A DNA stretch of 64,000 nucleotides from Actinomycetota bacterium (GCA_947449765.1 CANFSP010000003.1:158705-222704), one strand, 5' to 3'; positions 15,525-25,047 are shown, numbered from the stretch's first letter. The notes: generated by a model from the sequence alone, not told the origin. Translations and numbers: made by a program.

Positions 15525-18500
15525 GTGCAGTTTCCCTTACGTTCGCAAGCCCTGATGGATGCGCTTGCCGAGCGTGTCGTCATCGGCGACGGCGCCATGG
15601 GCACTCAACTGCAGGAGTTCAATCCCACACTTGAGGACTACCAACAGCTCGAGGGGTGCAACGAGATACTCAACGTCTCGCGCCCGGACATCATTGCCCA
15701 GATTCACCGCGCCTACCTCGACACGGGGATCGATGCCATCGAAACCAACACGTTCGGTGCTAACTGGTCCAATCTCTCCGACTACAACATTGAAGATCGA
15801 ATCGAGGAGCTTGCCGAAGCGGGTGCCCGGCTCGCGCGCGTCGCCGTTGAGGAGTATGAGGCTCGAGACGGTCGCATGCGCTGGGTTCTCGGTTCGATGG
15901 GGCCGGGCACGAAGCTGCCGAGCCTGGGTCACACGACATATGCACACCTCAAAGCCACCTTTGCCGAGCAGGCCGTGGGACTCATCCGCGGCGGAACCGA
16001 CGCGTTCCTCATCGAAACCTCGCAGGACCTGCTCCAGACCAAGGCGGCGGTCAACGGTTGCAAAGACGCGATTGCGCAGACGGGCATCCGCTTGCCCATT
16101 TTTGTCGAAATCACGGTTGAGCTCACTGGGACCATGCTCATGGGAAGTGAGATCGGTGCCGCGCTGACAGCACTCGAGCCACTCGGTATCGACATGATTG
16201 GCCTCAACTGCGCGACCGGTCCGACAGAGATGAGCGAGCATCTGCGCTATCTGTCGAAGCACTCTCACGTTCCCGTGATGTGTATGCCGAATGCGGGTCT
16301 GCCGGTGCTCACTGCTGATGGCGCGAGCTATCCGTTGAGCCCTGAAGAACTTGCCCGCGCGCACGAGCAGTTTGTGCGTGAGTTTGGACTGTCGCTGGTA
16401 GGCGGCTGTTGTGGCACGACACCGGCACACATGAGGGCCGTCGTTGAACGTTTGCAGGGTGGCGGTCGTGACGAGGGTTCCGAGAAGATCATCGCGCGCG
16501 CTTCGCGCCAGATTGAGGATGACCCGGGCGTAGCTAGCCTGTACCAGCACGTTCCTTTCAACCAGGACTCTGCCTATCTCGCGATAGGCGAGCGCACCAA
16601 CGCGAACGGGTCCAAAGCATTCCGCGACGCGATGCTTGAGGCTCGCTGGGACGATTGCGTTGAAATCGCGAAGAACCAAATCCGCTCGGGGGCGCATTTG
16701 CTCGACGTGTGTGTCGACTATGTGGGCCGTGATGGAGTGGCGGACGTTAAAGAAATCGTCTCGCGCTTCGCCAGCGCCTCGACCCTCCCGCTCGTCATCG
16801 ACTCGACCGAACCAGCTGTTATTCAGGCCGGAATGGAACTCATCGGTGGTCGTCCCGTGGTGAATTCCGTGAATTTCGAGGATGGCGACTCTCCCGAGTC
16901 GCGCTTCGGGCGCATCATGCCGCTCGTCAAGGAGCACGGCGCCGCGGTCATCGCCCTCACCATCGATGAAGAGGGTCAGGCGCGAACCGCGGAGGGCAAG
17001 GTGCGCATCGCCAGTCGTCTCGTCGACACCTTGGTGCAGAAATGGGGGATGCGCGTCACTGACATCATTGTGGACGCGCTGACCTTCCCCATCGCTACCG
17101 GACAAGAAGAGACGCGACGCGACGCCATCGAAACCATCAACGCGATTCGAGAGATAAACGCGAAATATCCGGGCATCCACACCACGCTGGGTGTGTCCAA
17201 TGTCTCGTTTGGTCTAAACCCGGCGGCGCGCGTCGTGCTCAACTCGGTATTCCTTCATGAGGCCGTGGCCGCGGGGCTCGACTCGGCCATTGTCGATGCC
17301 GCCAAGATTGTTCCGCTCGCTAGCGTCCCCGATGAACAGCGCAAGGTTGCCCTCGATCTGGTCTGGGACCGTCGAGAATATGACGACCAGGGCACTCTCA
17401 CCTACGATCCGTTGGCCACGATGCTTGACCTATTCGCCGGCGTCGATACGGCCGCATTGAAGGATGCGCGTGCCGCCGAGCTCGCGGCTCTGCCTACCGG
17501 CGAGCGACTGGCACGTCGCATCATTGACGGTGAGGCGAAGGGGCTCGAAGCTGACCTTGACCTCGCCCGGGGCGAAGGCATGGCTCCTCTGGCCATCATC
17601 AACGATCACCTGCTCGCCGGCATGCAGGTGGTTGGTGACCGATTCGGTAAGGGCGAAATGCAGCTCCCGTTCGTGCTTCAGTCCGCTGAAGTGATGAAGG
17701 CGGCGGTGGCGCTACTTGAGCCTTTCATGGAAAAGAGCGAAGCCGCGGGTAAGGGCAAGATGGTCATTGCCACGGTTCGAGGCGATGTGCACGACATCGG
17801 CAAAAATCTGGTGGACATCATTCTCACGAACAACGGTTATGACGTTGTGAACATTGGGATCAAGCAGTCCATCAATGACATCATCGCCGCGGCTGAGGAA
17901 CACAATGCCGACGTCATTGGGATGAGTGGACTACTGGTGAAGTCGACCGTCGTGATGAAAGAGAACTTGCTCGAATTGAACCAGCGGGGACTTTCGACGA
18001 GGTGGCCAGTCATCCTTGGCGGGGCCGCACTGACACGGGCCTATGTCGAAGAGGACCTCGCCGAACTGTTCGATGGTCATGTCCGCTATGCCAAGGACGC
18101 GTTCGAAGGACTCGCACTCATGGAACCGCTGGTCGCGATTGCACGCGGTGCCGATGCCTCGACCGTTGGATTGCCGGAGCTCAAGAAGCGCATCCATCGG
18201 CCCGGATTGCTGGTTGAAACACCTGACGAGGATCTGCCCGCACGCTCTGACGTGGCAGGCGATAACCCGATTCCGCGGCCACCGTTTTGGGGAACTCGAA
18301 TTGTCAAGGGCATCCCCCTTGCCGAATTTGCGGCATTCCTCGACGAGCGCGCCACGTTTATGGGCCAGTGGGGACTCAAGCCGGGACGTGGTGATGACGG
18401 TGCGAGCTACGACGAACTTGTGCATACCGAGGGTCGTCCCCGGCTGCGCTACTGGATGGACCGCATTCTCGCCGAGGGCATGCTCGACGCCACAGTTGTG

Positions 18501-19145
18501 TACGGATACTTCCCGGCAGTGAGTGAGGGTGACGATATGGTCATTCTCAACCACGGTGATGACCCGACAGGAATTCTCGGCGTGCCCGGGCTGCTTGCTC
18601 CAGATGGAGGGTCTGCCACACTCCCCGGTGGTGGCCCACTCGGTTCCGATCGCGTGCGATTTAGTTTTCCTCGCCAACGACGCGACCGTCACCTGTGCCT
18701 CGCTGATTTTGTGCGTCCGCGTGAGAGCGGCGTCATTGACGTTGTCCCGTTCCAACTGGTCACGGTCGGCGCGAGTGTGGATGCATTCACGGCAGAAATG
18801 TTCGCCAAAAATGAGTATCGCGATTACATGGAACTCAATGGTCTGGCCATGCAGTTGACCGAGGCCCTCGCGGAGTACTGGCATTCCCGCATTCGTCGTG
18901 AGCTCGGTTTTGACGCAGAAGAACCCGGTGACCTTGCCGGGATGTTCAAACTCAACTATCGCGGGGCTCGCTTCTCGCTCGGTTATCCCGCGTGCCCCGA
19001 CATGGAAGATCGACGCAAGGTAGTCACGCTGCTTCGGCCGGAACGTGTCGGAGTCGAACTCTCCGAAGAGCTTCAACTTCATCCGGAACAATCGACCGAC
19101 GCTATCGTGTTCCACCACCCCGAAGCGAAATACTTCTCGGTCTAA
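15525..19145 (+). CDS. metH: Cobalamin-dependent methionine synthase
   Basis: This 1206-residue four-module enzyme transfers the methyl group of 5-methyltetrahydrofolate to homocysteine through cobalamin. Residues about 1-320 form the homocysteine domain, with zinc-ligand cysteines in GLNCATG and GGCCGTTP. Residues about 340-620 form the folate domain (SVNFEDGD, GVSNVSFGL). Residues about 640-880 form the cap and B12 domains, with the cobalt-ligand motif DVHDIGKN near 754-761. Residues about 890-1200 form the reactivation domain binding S-adenosylmethionine (RPRESGVIDVVPF, RGARFSLGYPACPDMEDR). The length is close to the 1227 residues of E. coli MetH. The start at 15525 is chosen over the adjacent GTG at 15522 from -10 spacing. 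Confidence 0.96.
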   Translation: MQFPLRSQALMDALAERVVIGDGAMGTQLQEFNPTLEDYQQLEGCNEILNVSRPDIIAQIHRAYLDTGIDAIETNTFGANWSNLSDYNIEDRIEELAEAGARLARVAVEEYEARDGRMRWVLGSMGPGTKLPSLGHTTYAHLKATFAEQAVGLIRGGTDAFLIETSQDLLQTKAAVNGCKDAIAQTGIRLPIFVEITVELTGTMLMGSEIGAALTALEPLGIDMIGLNCATGPTEMSEHLRYLSKHSHVPVMCMPNAGLPVLTADGASYPLSPEELARAHEQFVREFGLSLVGGCCGTTPAHMRAVVERLQGGGRDEGSEKIIARASRQIEDDPGVASLYQHVPFNQDSAYLAIGERTNANGSKAFRDAMLEARWDDCVEIAKNQIRSGAHLLDVCVDYVGRDGVADVKEIVSRFASASTLPLVIDSTEPAVIQAGMELIGGRPVVNSVNFEDGDSPESRFGRIMPLVKEHGAAVIALTIDEEGQARTAEGKVRIASRLVDTLVQKWGMRVTDIIVDALTFPIATGQEETRRDAIETINAIREINAKYPGIHTTLGVSNVSFGLNPAARVVLNSVFLHEAVAAGLDSAIVDAAKIVPLASVPDEQRKVALDLVWDRREYDDQGTLTYDPLATMLDLFAGVDTAALKDARAAELAALPTGERLARRIIDGEAKGLEADLDLARGEGMAPLAIINDHLLAGMQVVGDRFGKGEMQLPFVLQSAEVMKAAVALLEPFMEKSEAAGKGKMVIATVRGDVHDIGKNLVDIILTNNGYDVVNIGIKQSINDIIAAAEEHNADVIGMSGLLVKSTVVMKENLLELNQRGLSTRWPVILGGAALTRAYVEEDLAELFDGHVRYAKDAFEGLALMEPLVAIARGADASTVGLPELKKRIHRPGLLVETPDEDLPARSDVAGDNPIPRPPFWGTRIVKGIPLAEFAAFLDERATFMGQWGLKPGRGDDGASYDELVHTEGRPRLRYWMDRILAEGMLDATVVYGYFPAVSEGDDMVILNHGDDPTGILGVPGLLAPDGGSATLPGGGPLGSDRVRFSFPRQRRDRHLCLADFVRPRESGVIDVVPFQLVTVGASVDAFTAEMFAKNEYRDYMELNGLAMQLTEALAEYWHSRIRRELGFDAEEPGDLAGMFKLNYRGARFSLGYPACPDMEDRRKVVTLLRPERVGVELSEELQLHPEQSTDAIVFHHPEAKYFSV

Positions 19146-19207
19146 CTTCTCACCTGATTGCGACAGGACGGAAACACTCTCGTAACGCGGTTCGAAAACA
19201 CTGAGCT

Positions 19208-20908
19208 ATGGCTCAAATCTTCGAGGGTTACGGCACGGGGGATCGCACATCGCGTGCGGCGAAAGCACCCTGGGATGAGATGTTTAGCGACATTTCGTCA
19301 CCGGAAACGCCGCGGGCAACATACGCCGAAATTCATGCAGCCCTCGCGCAAATGTCGAAAGACGAACTTCTCGGACGCACCGAAGCCCTGGCCAGCTCCT
19401 ACTTGGCTCAAGGGGTCACGTTTGACTTTGCCGGAGAAGAGCGACCTTTTCCGATTGACGCCATCCCGCGGGTGATCGAAGCCGAGGATTTTTCGCGCAT
19501 TGAGCGCGGGGTGGTGCAGCGCGTACGAGCCCTCGAGGCGTTCCTCGCAGACATCTATGGGTCGCAAAAAGTGGTGCGCGAAGGCATTCTGCCCGCTCGC
19601 CTGATTGCGACGTCCACGCACTTCCACCGAGCTGCGCTGGGAATTCCAGCGCCGAACGGCGTGCGCATTCACGTTTCGGGAATTGATCTGATTCGCGACG
19701 AACGTGGAGAGTGGCGAGTGCTCGAGGACAATGTGCGCGTCCCCAGTGGCGTGAGTTACGTGATTTCGAACCGGCGCGTGATGGCTCAAACCCTCCCGGA
19801 ACTCTTTTCGTCGTTGAGCGTGCGCCCGATTGGTGATTACCCGTACAAGCTTCTCGCCGCCTTGCGGGCATCCGCTCCCAAAGATGTCGAAGAGCCCACA
19901 GTCGTGGTTCTCACGCCGGGTGTTCACAACAGTGCCTATTTTGAGCACACGCTGTTGGCGCGTCTGATGGGTGTCGAGTTGGTGGAGGGTCGTGACCTCT
20001 TTTGCTCTCATGGTCGGGTGTGGATGCGCACCACGGCGGGCCCAAGCCGCGTGGACGTGATTTATCGACGGGTGGATGACGAGTTCCTCGATCCACTCGC
20101 GTTTCGTCCAGATTCCGTCCTCGGTACTCCAGGGCTGATGATGGCCGCTCGGATGGGTCATGTCACCATCGCGAATGCAGTGGGAAATGGAATTGCCGAT
20201 GACAAGCTCATCTACACCTACATTCCGGAGCTCATTCGTTACTACCTTGGCGAGGAGCCGGTGTTGCCCAACGTCGACACCTGGCGTCTCGAGGAACCCG
20301 AGGCTCGCGAAGAGGTCCTGGATCGCCTTCATGAACTCGTCGTCAAGCCGGTAGATGGATCGGGAGGCAAAGGACTTGTGGTCGGACCGGATGCCTCTGC
20401 TCGCGAGCTCGACCAACTTCGCAAAAAGCTGGTCAGTGATCCTCGCGGGTGGATCGCACAGCCAGTAGTTCAGCTTTCGACAATTCCCACGCTGGTCGAT
20501 GACGGCATGAGGCCTCGACATGCTGATCTCCGGCCATTCGCCGTGAACTCAGGTGACGACGTGTTTGTCTTGCCCGGTGGTCTTACGCGGGTGGCTTTGC
20601 CCGAAGGTCAGTTGGTCGTCAATTCGAGTCAGGGTGGCGGCTCGAAGGACACGTGGGTTCTCGAACCGCGCAACTCAATGTTGAGTCGGAGGATTCCGGC
20701 CGAAGTTTCGCAACTGGTGGCTTCGCAAGCGACGAGTGACGTGAGTGCGCCGGCCCGCGTCTCGAGCCCGAGCTCCGCAGGGATGCGTTCGGCTGCGATC
20801 GACCATTCGCCGGCAGATGAGGATGCGCGCGCGAGGTTCCATCAGCAACAGGAGCAACAACAGCAGTCACAAGATGCTCGATACGAGAACGGAAGCGACC
20901 CATGCTGA
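19208..20908 (+). CDS. Circularly permuted type 2 ATP-grasp protein
   Basis: A 566-residue protein of the DUF404/DUF407 circularly permuted ATP-grasp group. Typical segments are IYGSQKVVREGILPARLI, HVSGIDLIRDERGEWRVLEDN, VPSGVSYVISNRRVMAQTLPELF, and the ATP-binding VVKPVDGSGGKGLVVG, with AQPVVQLSTIPT near the end. ATP-grasp enzymes ligate carboxylates to amines, so peptide-type bond formation is likely, but the substrate is unknown. The last 60 residues are an unusual Ser- and Gln-rich tail (HQQQEQQQQSQ). It overlaps the next gene by 7 nt, and the three genes to 22673 form one operon. Confidence 0.92.
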   Translation: MAQIFEGYGTGDRTSRAAKAPWDEMFSDISSPETPRATYAEIHAALAQMSKDELLGRTEALASSYLAQGVTFDFAGEERPFPIDAIPRVIEAEDFSRIERGVVQRVRALEAFLADIYGSQKVVREGILPARLIATSTHFHRAALGIPAPNGVRIHVSGIDLIRDERGEWRVLEDNVRVPSGVSYVISNRRVMAQTLPELFSSLSVRPIGDYPYKLLAALRASAPKDVEEPTVVVLTPGVHNSAYFEHTLLARLMGVELVEGRDLFCSHGRVWMRTTAGPSRVDVIYRRVDDEFLDPLAFRPDSVLGTPGLMMAARMGHVTIANAVGNGIADDKLIYTYIPELIRYYLGEEPVLPNVDTWRLEEPEAREEVLDRLHELVVKPVDGSGGKGLVVGPDASARELDQLRKKLVSDPRGWIAQPVVQLSTIPTLVDDGMRPRHADLRPFAVNSGDDVFVLPGGLTRVALPEGQLVVNSSQGGGSKDTWVLEPRNSMLSRRIPAEVSQLVASQATSDVSAPARVSSPSSAGMRSAAIDHSPADEDARARFHQQQEQQQQSQDARYENGSDPC

Positions 20909-21831
20909 GTCGAATCGCTGAATCGCTGTTTTGGATCGGGCGCTACGTGGAGCGCGCCGACGGCACTGCCCGTATTCTCGACGTCTATCTCCAGCTTCTG
21001 CTCGAAGACCCCTGGATTGACGAGGACACGGCTTGTCGGTCACTCATGTCGGTGATGGGTCACGCCGATGACACTGGTCAGGATCTGACTCGCGCTGACG
21101 TGCTCACCCGCTTGGGCTACGACCGTGCATTTCCGGAATCGATTGCCTTTGCGGTTGCGTCGGCCCGAGAAAACGCACGACGTGCCCGTGAAATCGTCTC
21201 CACCGAGCTGTGGGAGTGCCTCAACTTTACGAATGCAAAACTCCCCAAGCGCGTGGCTGTTGAGCGTTCTCACGAGTTTTTTCGGTGGGTTCGGGAACGA
21301 TCTGCGCTCGCCATTGGAATCATCGAATCAGCAACGACGCACGATGAAGCCTGGCAGTTTTTTGCTCTTGGCCGTGCCGTCGAACGCGCAGACATGACCG
21401 CGCGCCTTCTCGCCACTCGAGCACTCACCGAAGCAAGCGGGCCGTCGTGGACCACAATCTTGCGTAGTTGTGGTGCCTACGAGGCCTATCTGCGCACCTA
21501 CCGAGGTGTTCCATCGACCCAGAATGCCGCCGAGTTTCTGCTCACCCACCGCCTGTTTCCGAGGTCAATCTTGTTCGCCACAAGCCGCGCAATCGAAGCG
21601 CTCAAGGCGATTGACCCGGTTTCACCCGGGGCCGGAATTCCCGACGAGGCGCAGCGACTTTTGGGACAGATGCGCTCAGAACTCGAGTTCCGCTCGATCG
21701 CCGATTTGTTGGATGACCTTCCGGGAAACATGGAAAATGTGCAGGCCGTGATGTCCGCCGCAAGTGACGAGGTGCGCAAAAAGTACTTCCCCACAAATGC
21801 GGTTCCGGTCTGGATCGGAGAAAACTCATGA
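20902..21831 (+). CDS. Alpha-E domain (DUF403) protein
   Basis: A 309-residue all-helical protein that begins MLSRIAESLFWIGRYVERAD, the characteristic opening of the alpha-E family. A second such block reads ALGRAVERADMTARLLATRA. Alpha-E proteins are nearly always encoded beside a circularly permuted ATP-grasp protein and a transglutaminase-like protease, as here, and the set is thought to make and process a peptide. The molecular role of alpha-E itself is unproved. It overlaps the ATP-grasp gene by 7 nt and the transglutaminase gene by 4 nt. Confidence 0.92.
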   Translation: MLSRIAESLFWIGRYVERADGTARILDVYLQLLLEDPWIDEDTACRSLMSVMGHADDTGQDLTRADVLTRLGYDRAFPESIAFAVASARENARRAREIVSTELWECLNFTNAKLPKRVAVERSHEFFRWVRERSALAIGIIESATTHDEAWQFFALGRAVERADMTARLLATRALTEASGPSWTTILRSCGAYEAYLRTYRGVPSTQNAAEFLLTHRLFPRSILFATSRAIEALKAIDPVSPGAGIPDEAQRLLGQMRSELEFRSIADLLDDLPGNMENVQAVMSAASDEVRKKYFPTNAVPVWIGENS

Positions 21832-22673
21832 CCCGATTTCGTATCGAGCACAGGACGGGCTTCACGTACGATTCGGTGGCGCACGCGTCCTACAACGAGG
21901 CGCGCATGCTTCCGATGACGGACCACAGTCAGATTGTTCTGTCGGCGCGTTTAGACATTGCACCACCCTCAACTCAGCATTCCTATATTGACTACTGGGG
22001 CAGCGTGGTGAGCATGTTTGAGGTGCTCGTGCCGCATACTCAACTGGCGGTAACCGCGGTCAGTGTGGTCGACGTTCGCGAAAATCGCTACCACCCCGTC
22101 GACACCACCTGGGAGTATCTGCGAGAGATTGCGGGATCGTCGACGGAAATGTCTGAAGCCCTGATTCAAACCAGGCTCACCCAGCCTCATTCCGAGGTGA
22201 GTGCTCTGGCCCAAAAGGTGCTCGCCGAGGGTCGCTCGCCAGCCGATACCGCTCGGGCAATTACCGACCGCATCAGCGCCCACATGGAGTACGTGATGGG
22301 GGTCACCGGTGTGCATTCAACAGCAACAGAGGCGTGGTTGGGAGCTAAAGGGGTGTGTCAAGATTTTGCGCACATCACGATAGGCGCCCTTCGAGAAATT
22401 GGGATTCCCGCAAGATACATCTCTGGGTACCTGCACCCCAAGCCGGATGCTGCATTGGGTGAAGAAGTAATCGGAGAATCCCACGCCTGGGTCGAGTGGT
22501 ACACGGGTGGGTGGTTCGGTTTTGACCCCACAAACATGAGTCAGATTGGTGTCAATCACGTTCATGTCGCCCGCGGTCGTGATTATGCGGATGTGTCGCC
22601 GTTGCGCGGGGTGTACTCGGGCGAGGGAGCGTCGGACTCGTTTGTTTCTGTGGCAATAACGCGCGAGGAGTAG
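21828..22673 (+). CDS. Transglutaminase-like cysteine protease
   Basis: A 281-residue protein with the bacterial transglutaminase N-terminal beta region (residues about 1-130: FRIEHRTGFTYDSVAHASYNEARM). The catalytic core follows: Cys in AKGVCQDFAHI, His in GESHAWVEWY, and Asp in FGFDPTN. Such proteins act as peptidases or transpeptidases. The ATGA overlap with the alpha-E gene implies translational coupling. Its position as third gene of the ATP-grasp/alpha-E set suggests that it trims or transfers the product of the ATP-grasp enzyme. Confidence 0.92.
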   Translation: MTRFRIEHRTGFTYDSVAHASYNEARMLPMTDHSQIVLSARLDIAPPSTQHSYIDYWGSVVSMFEVLVPHTQLAVTAVSVVDVRENRYHPVDTTWEYLREIAGSSTEMSEALIQTRLTQPHSEVSALAQKVLAEGRSPADTARAITDRISAHMEYVMGVTGVHSTATEAWLGAKGVCQDFAHITIGALREIGIPARYISGYLHPKPDAALGEEVIGESHAWVEWYTGGWFGFDPTNMSQIGVNHVHVARGRDYADVSPLRGVYSGEGASDSFVSVAITREE

Positions 22674-22714
22674 GTGGCTGCTCGCCCAATGGGCATTCAC
22701 CACCCCGGATCACA

Positions 22715-24124
22715 CTAGTGTGGCAGCGGTGGTCGAATGTCTCGGGGGAGTTTGCTGATCTGCGCGAACGCCTCGAGCGCTCTATCTCGTGTGACCTTGA
22801 GGTCCACGATTGGCTCGGGGTAGCCGCCAGCAGGGCCAGCGGTGGCCTCGGCGACGAACCGAGCAACGTATTCTCCGCTTTTATCGAACTTTTCCGCCTG
22901 CAATGCGGGGTTGAACACCCGGAAGTAGGGTGCAGCATCCGCGCCACTTCCGGCAACCCATTGCCAGCTCGCGGCGTTGCTCGCCGGGTCGGCGTCGACG
23001 AGGGTGTCCCAGAACCACTGCTCGCCCACGCGCCAGTCGGTGAGCAAGTTTTTGACGAGGAAAGACGCGGCAATCATGCGCACGCGATTGTGCATGAAAC
23101 CGGTTTGCCAGAGTTCGCGCATCCCCGCGTCGACGAGCGGAACGCCGGTGACGCCCTGTTGCCATGCGCTGATGGTCTGGGGATCGGCTGGGGCCCACGG
23201 GAACGCGTCGAAGCGGGCATCCCAATTCGCACTTCCCAGGTCGGGCCAGTGGTAGAGCAGGTGGTAGCTGAATTCGCGCCAACCGACCTCGGCCAGAAAC
23301 TTACTGCAGGCGGTAAGGAGATGCGCGCTCGCATCGCGTTTGACCTCATCGACCGCGTGCCAAATCTGGAACGGACTGATCTCACCAAAACGCAGATGGG
23401 GAGAGAGCTCGCTGGTCACCTGTTTAGCTGGTTCATCGCGCATGTCGGCATAGTGCGTGAGTCTGCGGTCGATGAATCGCGACAGCGCGGCTGAGGCGCC
23501 CTGCTCCCCGGGAGTCCAACGCGTCGAAAACCCCATTGCCCAGTTGGGCGACGTGGGAAGGAGGCCCCAGGCGCTCAACAGGTCTGAGTCCAGAACAGGA
23601 CCAGAGGGGATGCTGTGGGGCGCCGGCAGTGGTTCGCGGATGGGAAGTGGCGAGGCGAGCGCGTTTCGCCAAAACGGCGTGAAGACGGTGTAGGGCGTGC
23701 CACTTCCGGTGCGGATGGTCCACGGTTCGTGCAGAAGATTTGCCGCGAAACTGCTTGCGGCCACTCCGCTGGCGTTGGCGTAGCTCTTGATTTCAGCGTC
23801 GAGCGTGCGTTCGGAAAGACCGTATCGCCGGTTCCAGAACAGGTGTGACGCGTCTGATTCACGCAGCACCTCGCGAAGGATGCCGTGGGCAGCCCCACGA
23901 CGCAACACGAGACGTGCCCCGAGGCGTTGGATGCGGTACTCAAGCGCCTCAAGACTGTGGTGCAGCCACCACTTGGTCGCTCCGCCGAGTGGCCGGATCC
24001 CCGGTGATGCCTCGTCCAAAATGTAGAGCACAACAATCGGCTCGCCGGTGGCAACGGCAGCGGTAAGCGCGGGATTGTCGGCAACACGAAGGTCATCGCG
24101 CAACCAGACCACTGAGCATCCCAT
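22715..24124 (-). CDS. phr: Deoxyribodipyrimidine photolyase
   Basis: A 469-residue flavoprotein of the class I CPD photolyase/cryptochrome family, which repairs UV-induced pyrimidine dimers in DNA with blue light. Residues about 1-130 form the antenna-binding alpha/beta domain (VVWLRDDLRVADNPAL). The FAD-binding helical domain has TRWTPGEQGA, LSPHLRFGEIS, WREFSYHLLYHWP, FDAFPW, GVTGVPLVDAGMRELWQTGFMHNRVRM and WQWVAGSGADAAPYFRVFNP. All expected FAD and DNA contacts appear present. The ATG at 24124 follows TAATCT by 7 nt, so it is a leaderless transcript. Confidence 0.95.
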   Translation of the reverse strand: MGCSVVWLRDDLRVADNPALTAAVATGEPIVVLYILDEASPGIRPLGGATKWWLHHSLEALEYRIQRLGARLVLRRGAAHGILREVLRESDASHLFWNRRYGLSERTLDAEIKSYANASGVAASSFAANLLHEPWTIRTGSGTPYTVFTPFWRNALASPLPIREPLPAPHSIPSGPVLDSDLLSAWGLLPTSPNWAMGFSTRWTPGEQGASAALSRFIDRRLTHYADMRDEPAKQVTSELSPHLRFGEISPFQIWHAVDEVKRDASAHLLTACSKFLAEVGWREFSYHLLYHWPDLGSANWDARFDAFPWAPADPQTISAWQQGVTGVPLVDAGMRELWQTGFMHNRVRMIAASFLVKNLLTDWRVGEQWFWDTLVDADPASNAASWQWVAGSGADAAPYFRVFNPALQAEKFDKSGEYVARFVAEATAGPAGGYPEPIVDLKVTRDRALEAFAQISKLPRDIRPPLPH

Positions 24125-24131
24125 GTGCGCA

Positions 24132-24137
24132 AGATTA
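24132..24137 (-). promoter_or_regulatory. -10 box TAATCT of the phr promoter
   Basis: On the minus strand TAATCT ends 7 nt before the phr ATG at 24124. Confidence 0.55.
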
Positions 24138-24154
24138 CCGTGGCTTAACGATTG

Positions 24155-24185
24155 AGGGCCGATCGAGAGGCATTCGATCGGCCCT
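24155..24185. terminator. Perfect 12-bp hairpin between phr and the winged-helix gene
   Basis: AGGGCCGATCGA, a 7-nt loop (GAGGCAT), and the exact reverse complement. It could end transcription from the winged-helix gene (reading left), though no T-run follows on that strand. The remaining sequence to 24319 holds no gene that I can support. Confidence 0.5.
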
Positions 24186-24319
24186 AATCTTCACCAAGAG
24201 TTACGCAATCCAATGCGGAGAAAGCTGGAGCACTAAATTCAACGTTGCTTCACTTTATAACGAAAAGGTAACGGTGGGAACCCCTCGAGACACTTTCTTG
24301 AGAATTTCTTAGGCCATGG

Positions 24320-24991
24320 CTAGAACATGTCGGGGCTGGGTGCGCTCGCAAAAAGCACCGTGACGTCCGCGTGGGTGTCGTAGCGGTAGCCCGTACCTCG
24401 CACGGTGCGAATGATGTCTTCGAACCGTCCGAGCTTGCTTCTCAGACGACGCACGTGAACATCGATGGTTCGATCGTTGGGGATGTCGTCATCGTCGGCT
24501 CGCCAGAGCGACGAGATGAGGTCGGCGCGACTCACCGTGATGCCCTTGTGCAAGACCAAGTACTGGAGAAGTTCAAATTCCTTAAACGTCAACGGAGCGG
24601 CAACATCGTCGATGACGACCCGTTTACGAGAGATGTCGATGACCACGCCACCGTGCGATTCATTCTTGCCCCGAACTCGTGAGATGGCAGCCGGTTCTTG
24701 CAGCGCGAGCCGCACGACATCCACGTCACGTCCACCGGCGTTTTCCGGGGCGAGAGCCACGGCCGCATAGGTCTGGGCCGAGGGTGCCAACTCAGCGGTG
24801 AGACCCTTGAGGGCTTCAACGAGTCGGCTGAGATCGATGCCGTGGGCGGCCGCGGTCGCTTCGTCGATCCCCACATACAGGGCGAATCCGCGCGCTGTCT
24901 TGGGAGCCTTGACCGGGGAGGAGGATGGGTTGGCAGAGTGTGTTTCGTGGTCAGGGTCAGAACCCGACAAGTTGTCTTCTGATGATGTCAT
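24320..24991 (-). CDS. Winged-helix (OmpR/PhoB-type effector) transcriptional regulator lacking a receiver domain
   Basis: A 223-residue protein. The C-terminal 95 residues are a DNA-binding winged helix of the OmpR/PhoB type (PLTFKEFELLQYLVLHKG, VSRADLISSLW, RTIDVHVRRLRSKLG, IIRTVRGTGYRYD). There is no phospho-acceptor receiver domain. Instead, residues about 33-105 form a domain I do not recognise (GFALYVGIDEATAAAHGIDL, QTYAAVALAPENAG) after an acidic Ser/Asp-rich start. It probably binds DNA as a dimer in response to an unknown cue. The start at 24991 is preferred to an ORF start at 25096, which would overlap the leader region. The leader carries a short cysteine-containing ORF and an inverted repeat (25,048-25,172). 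Confidence 0.85.
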   Translation of the reverse strand: MTSSEDNLSGSDPDHETHSANPSSSPVKAPKTARGFALYVGIDEATAAAHGIDLSRLVEALKGLTAELAPSAQTYAAVALAPENAGGRDVDVVRLALQEPAAISRVRGKNESHGGVVIDISRKRVVIDDVAAPLTFKEFELLQYLVLHKGITVSRADLISSLWRADDDDIPNDRTIDVHVRRLRSKLGRFEDIIRTVRGTGYRYDTHADVTVLFASAPSPDMF

Positions 24992-25047
24992 GGGAACAAA
25001 ATCCTTAGATGATACGCGTCGCGGCCGCCCAGGCCAGCGCCAGCGTG

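Noticed and set aside
15490..15525. Cobalamin riboswitch upstream of metH
   Set aside because: Only 34 nt separate the DUF2252 stop from metH, and a -10 box lies at the start codon.
15537..17180. 547-residue minus-strand reading frame inside metH
   Set aside because: It is antisense to the clear metH coding sequence, with a composition typical of a shadow frame.
22718..23494. 258-residue plus-strand frame opposite phr
   Set aside because: Antisense to the photolyase gene and without homology signs or start signals.
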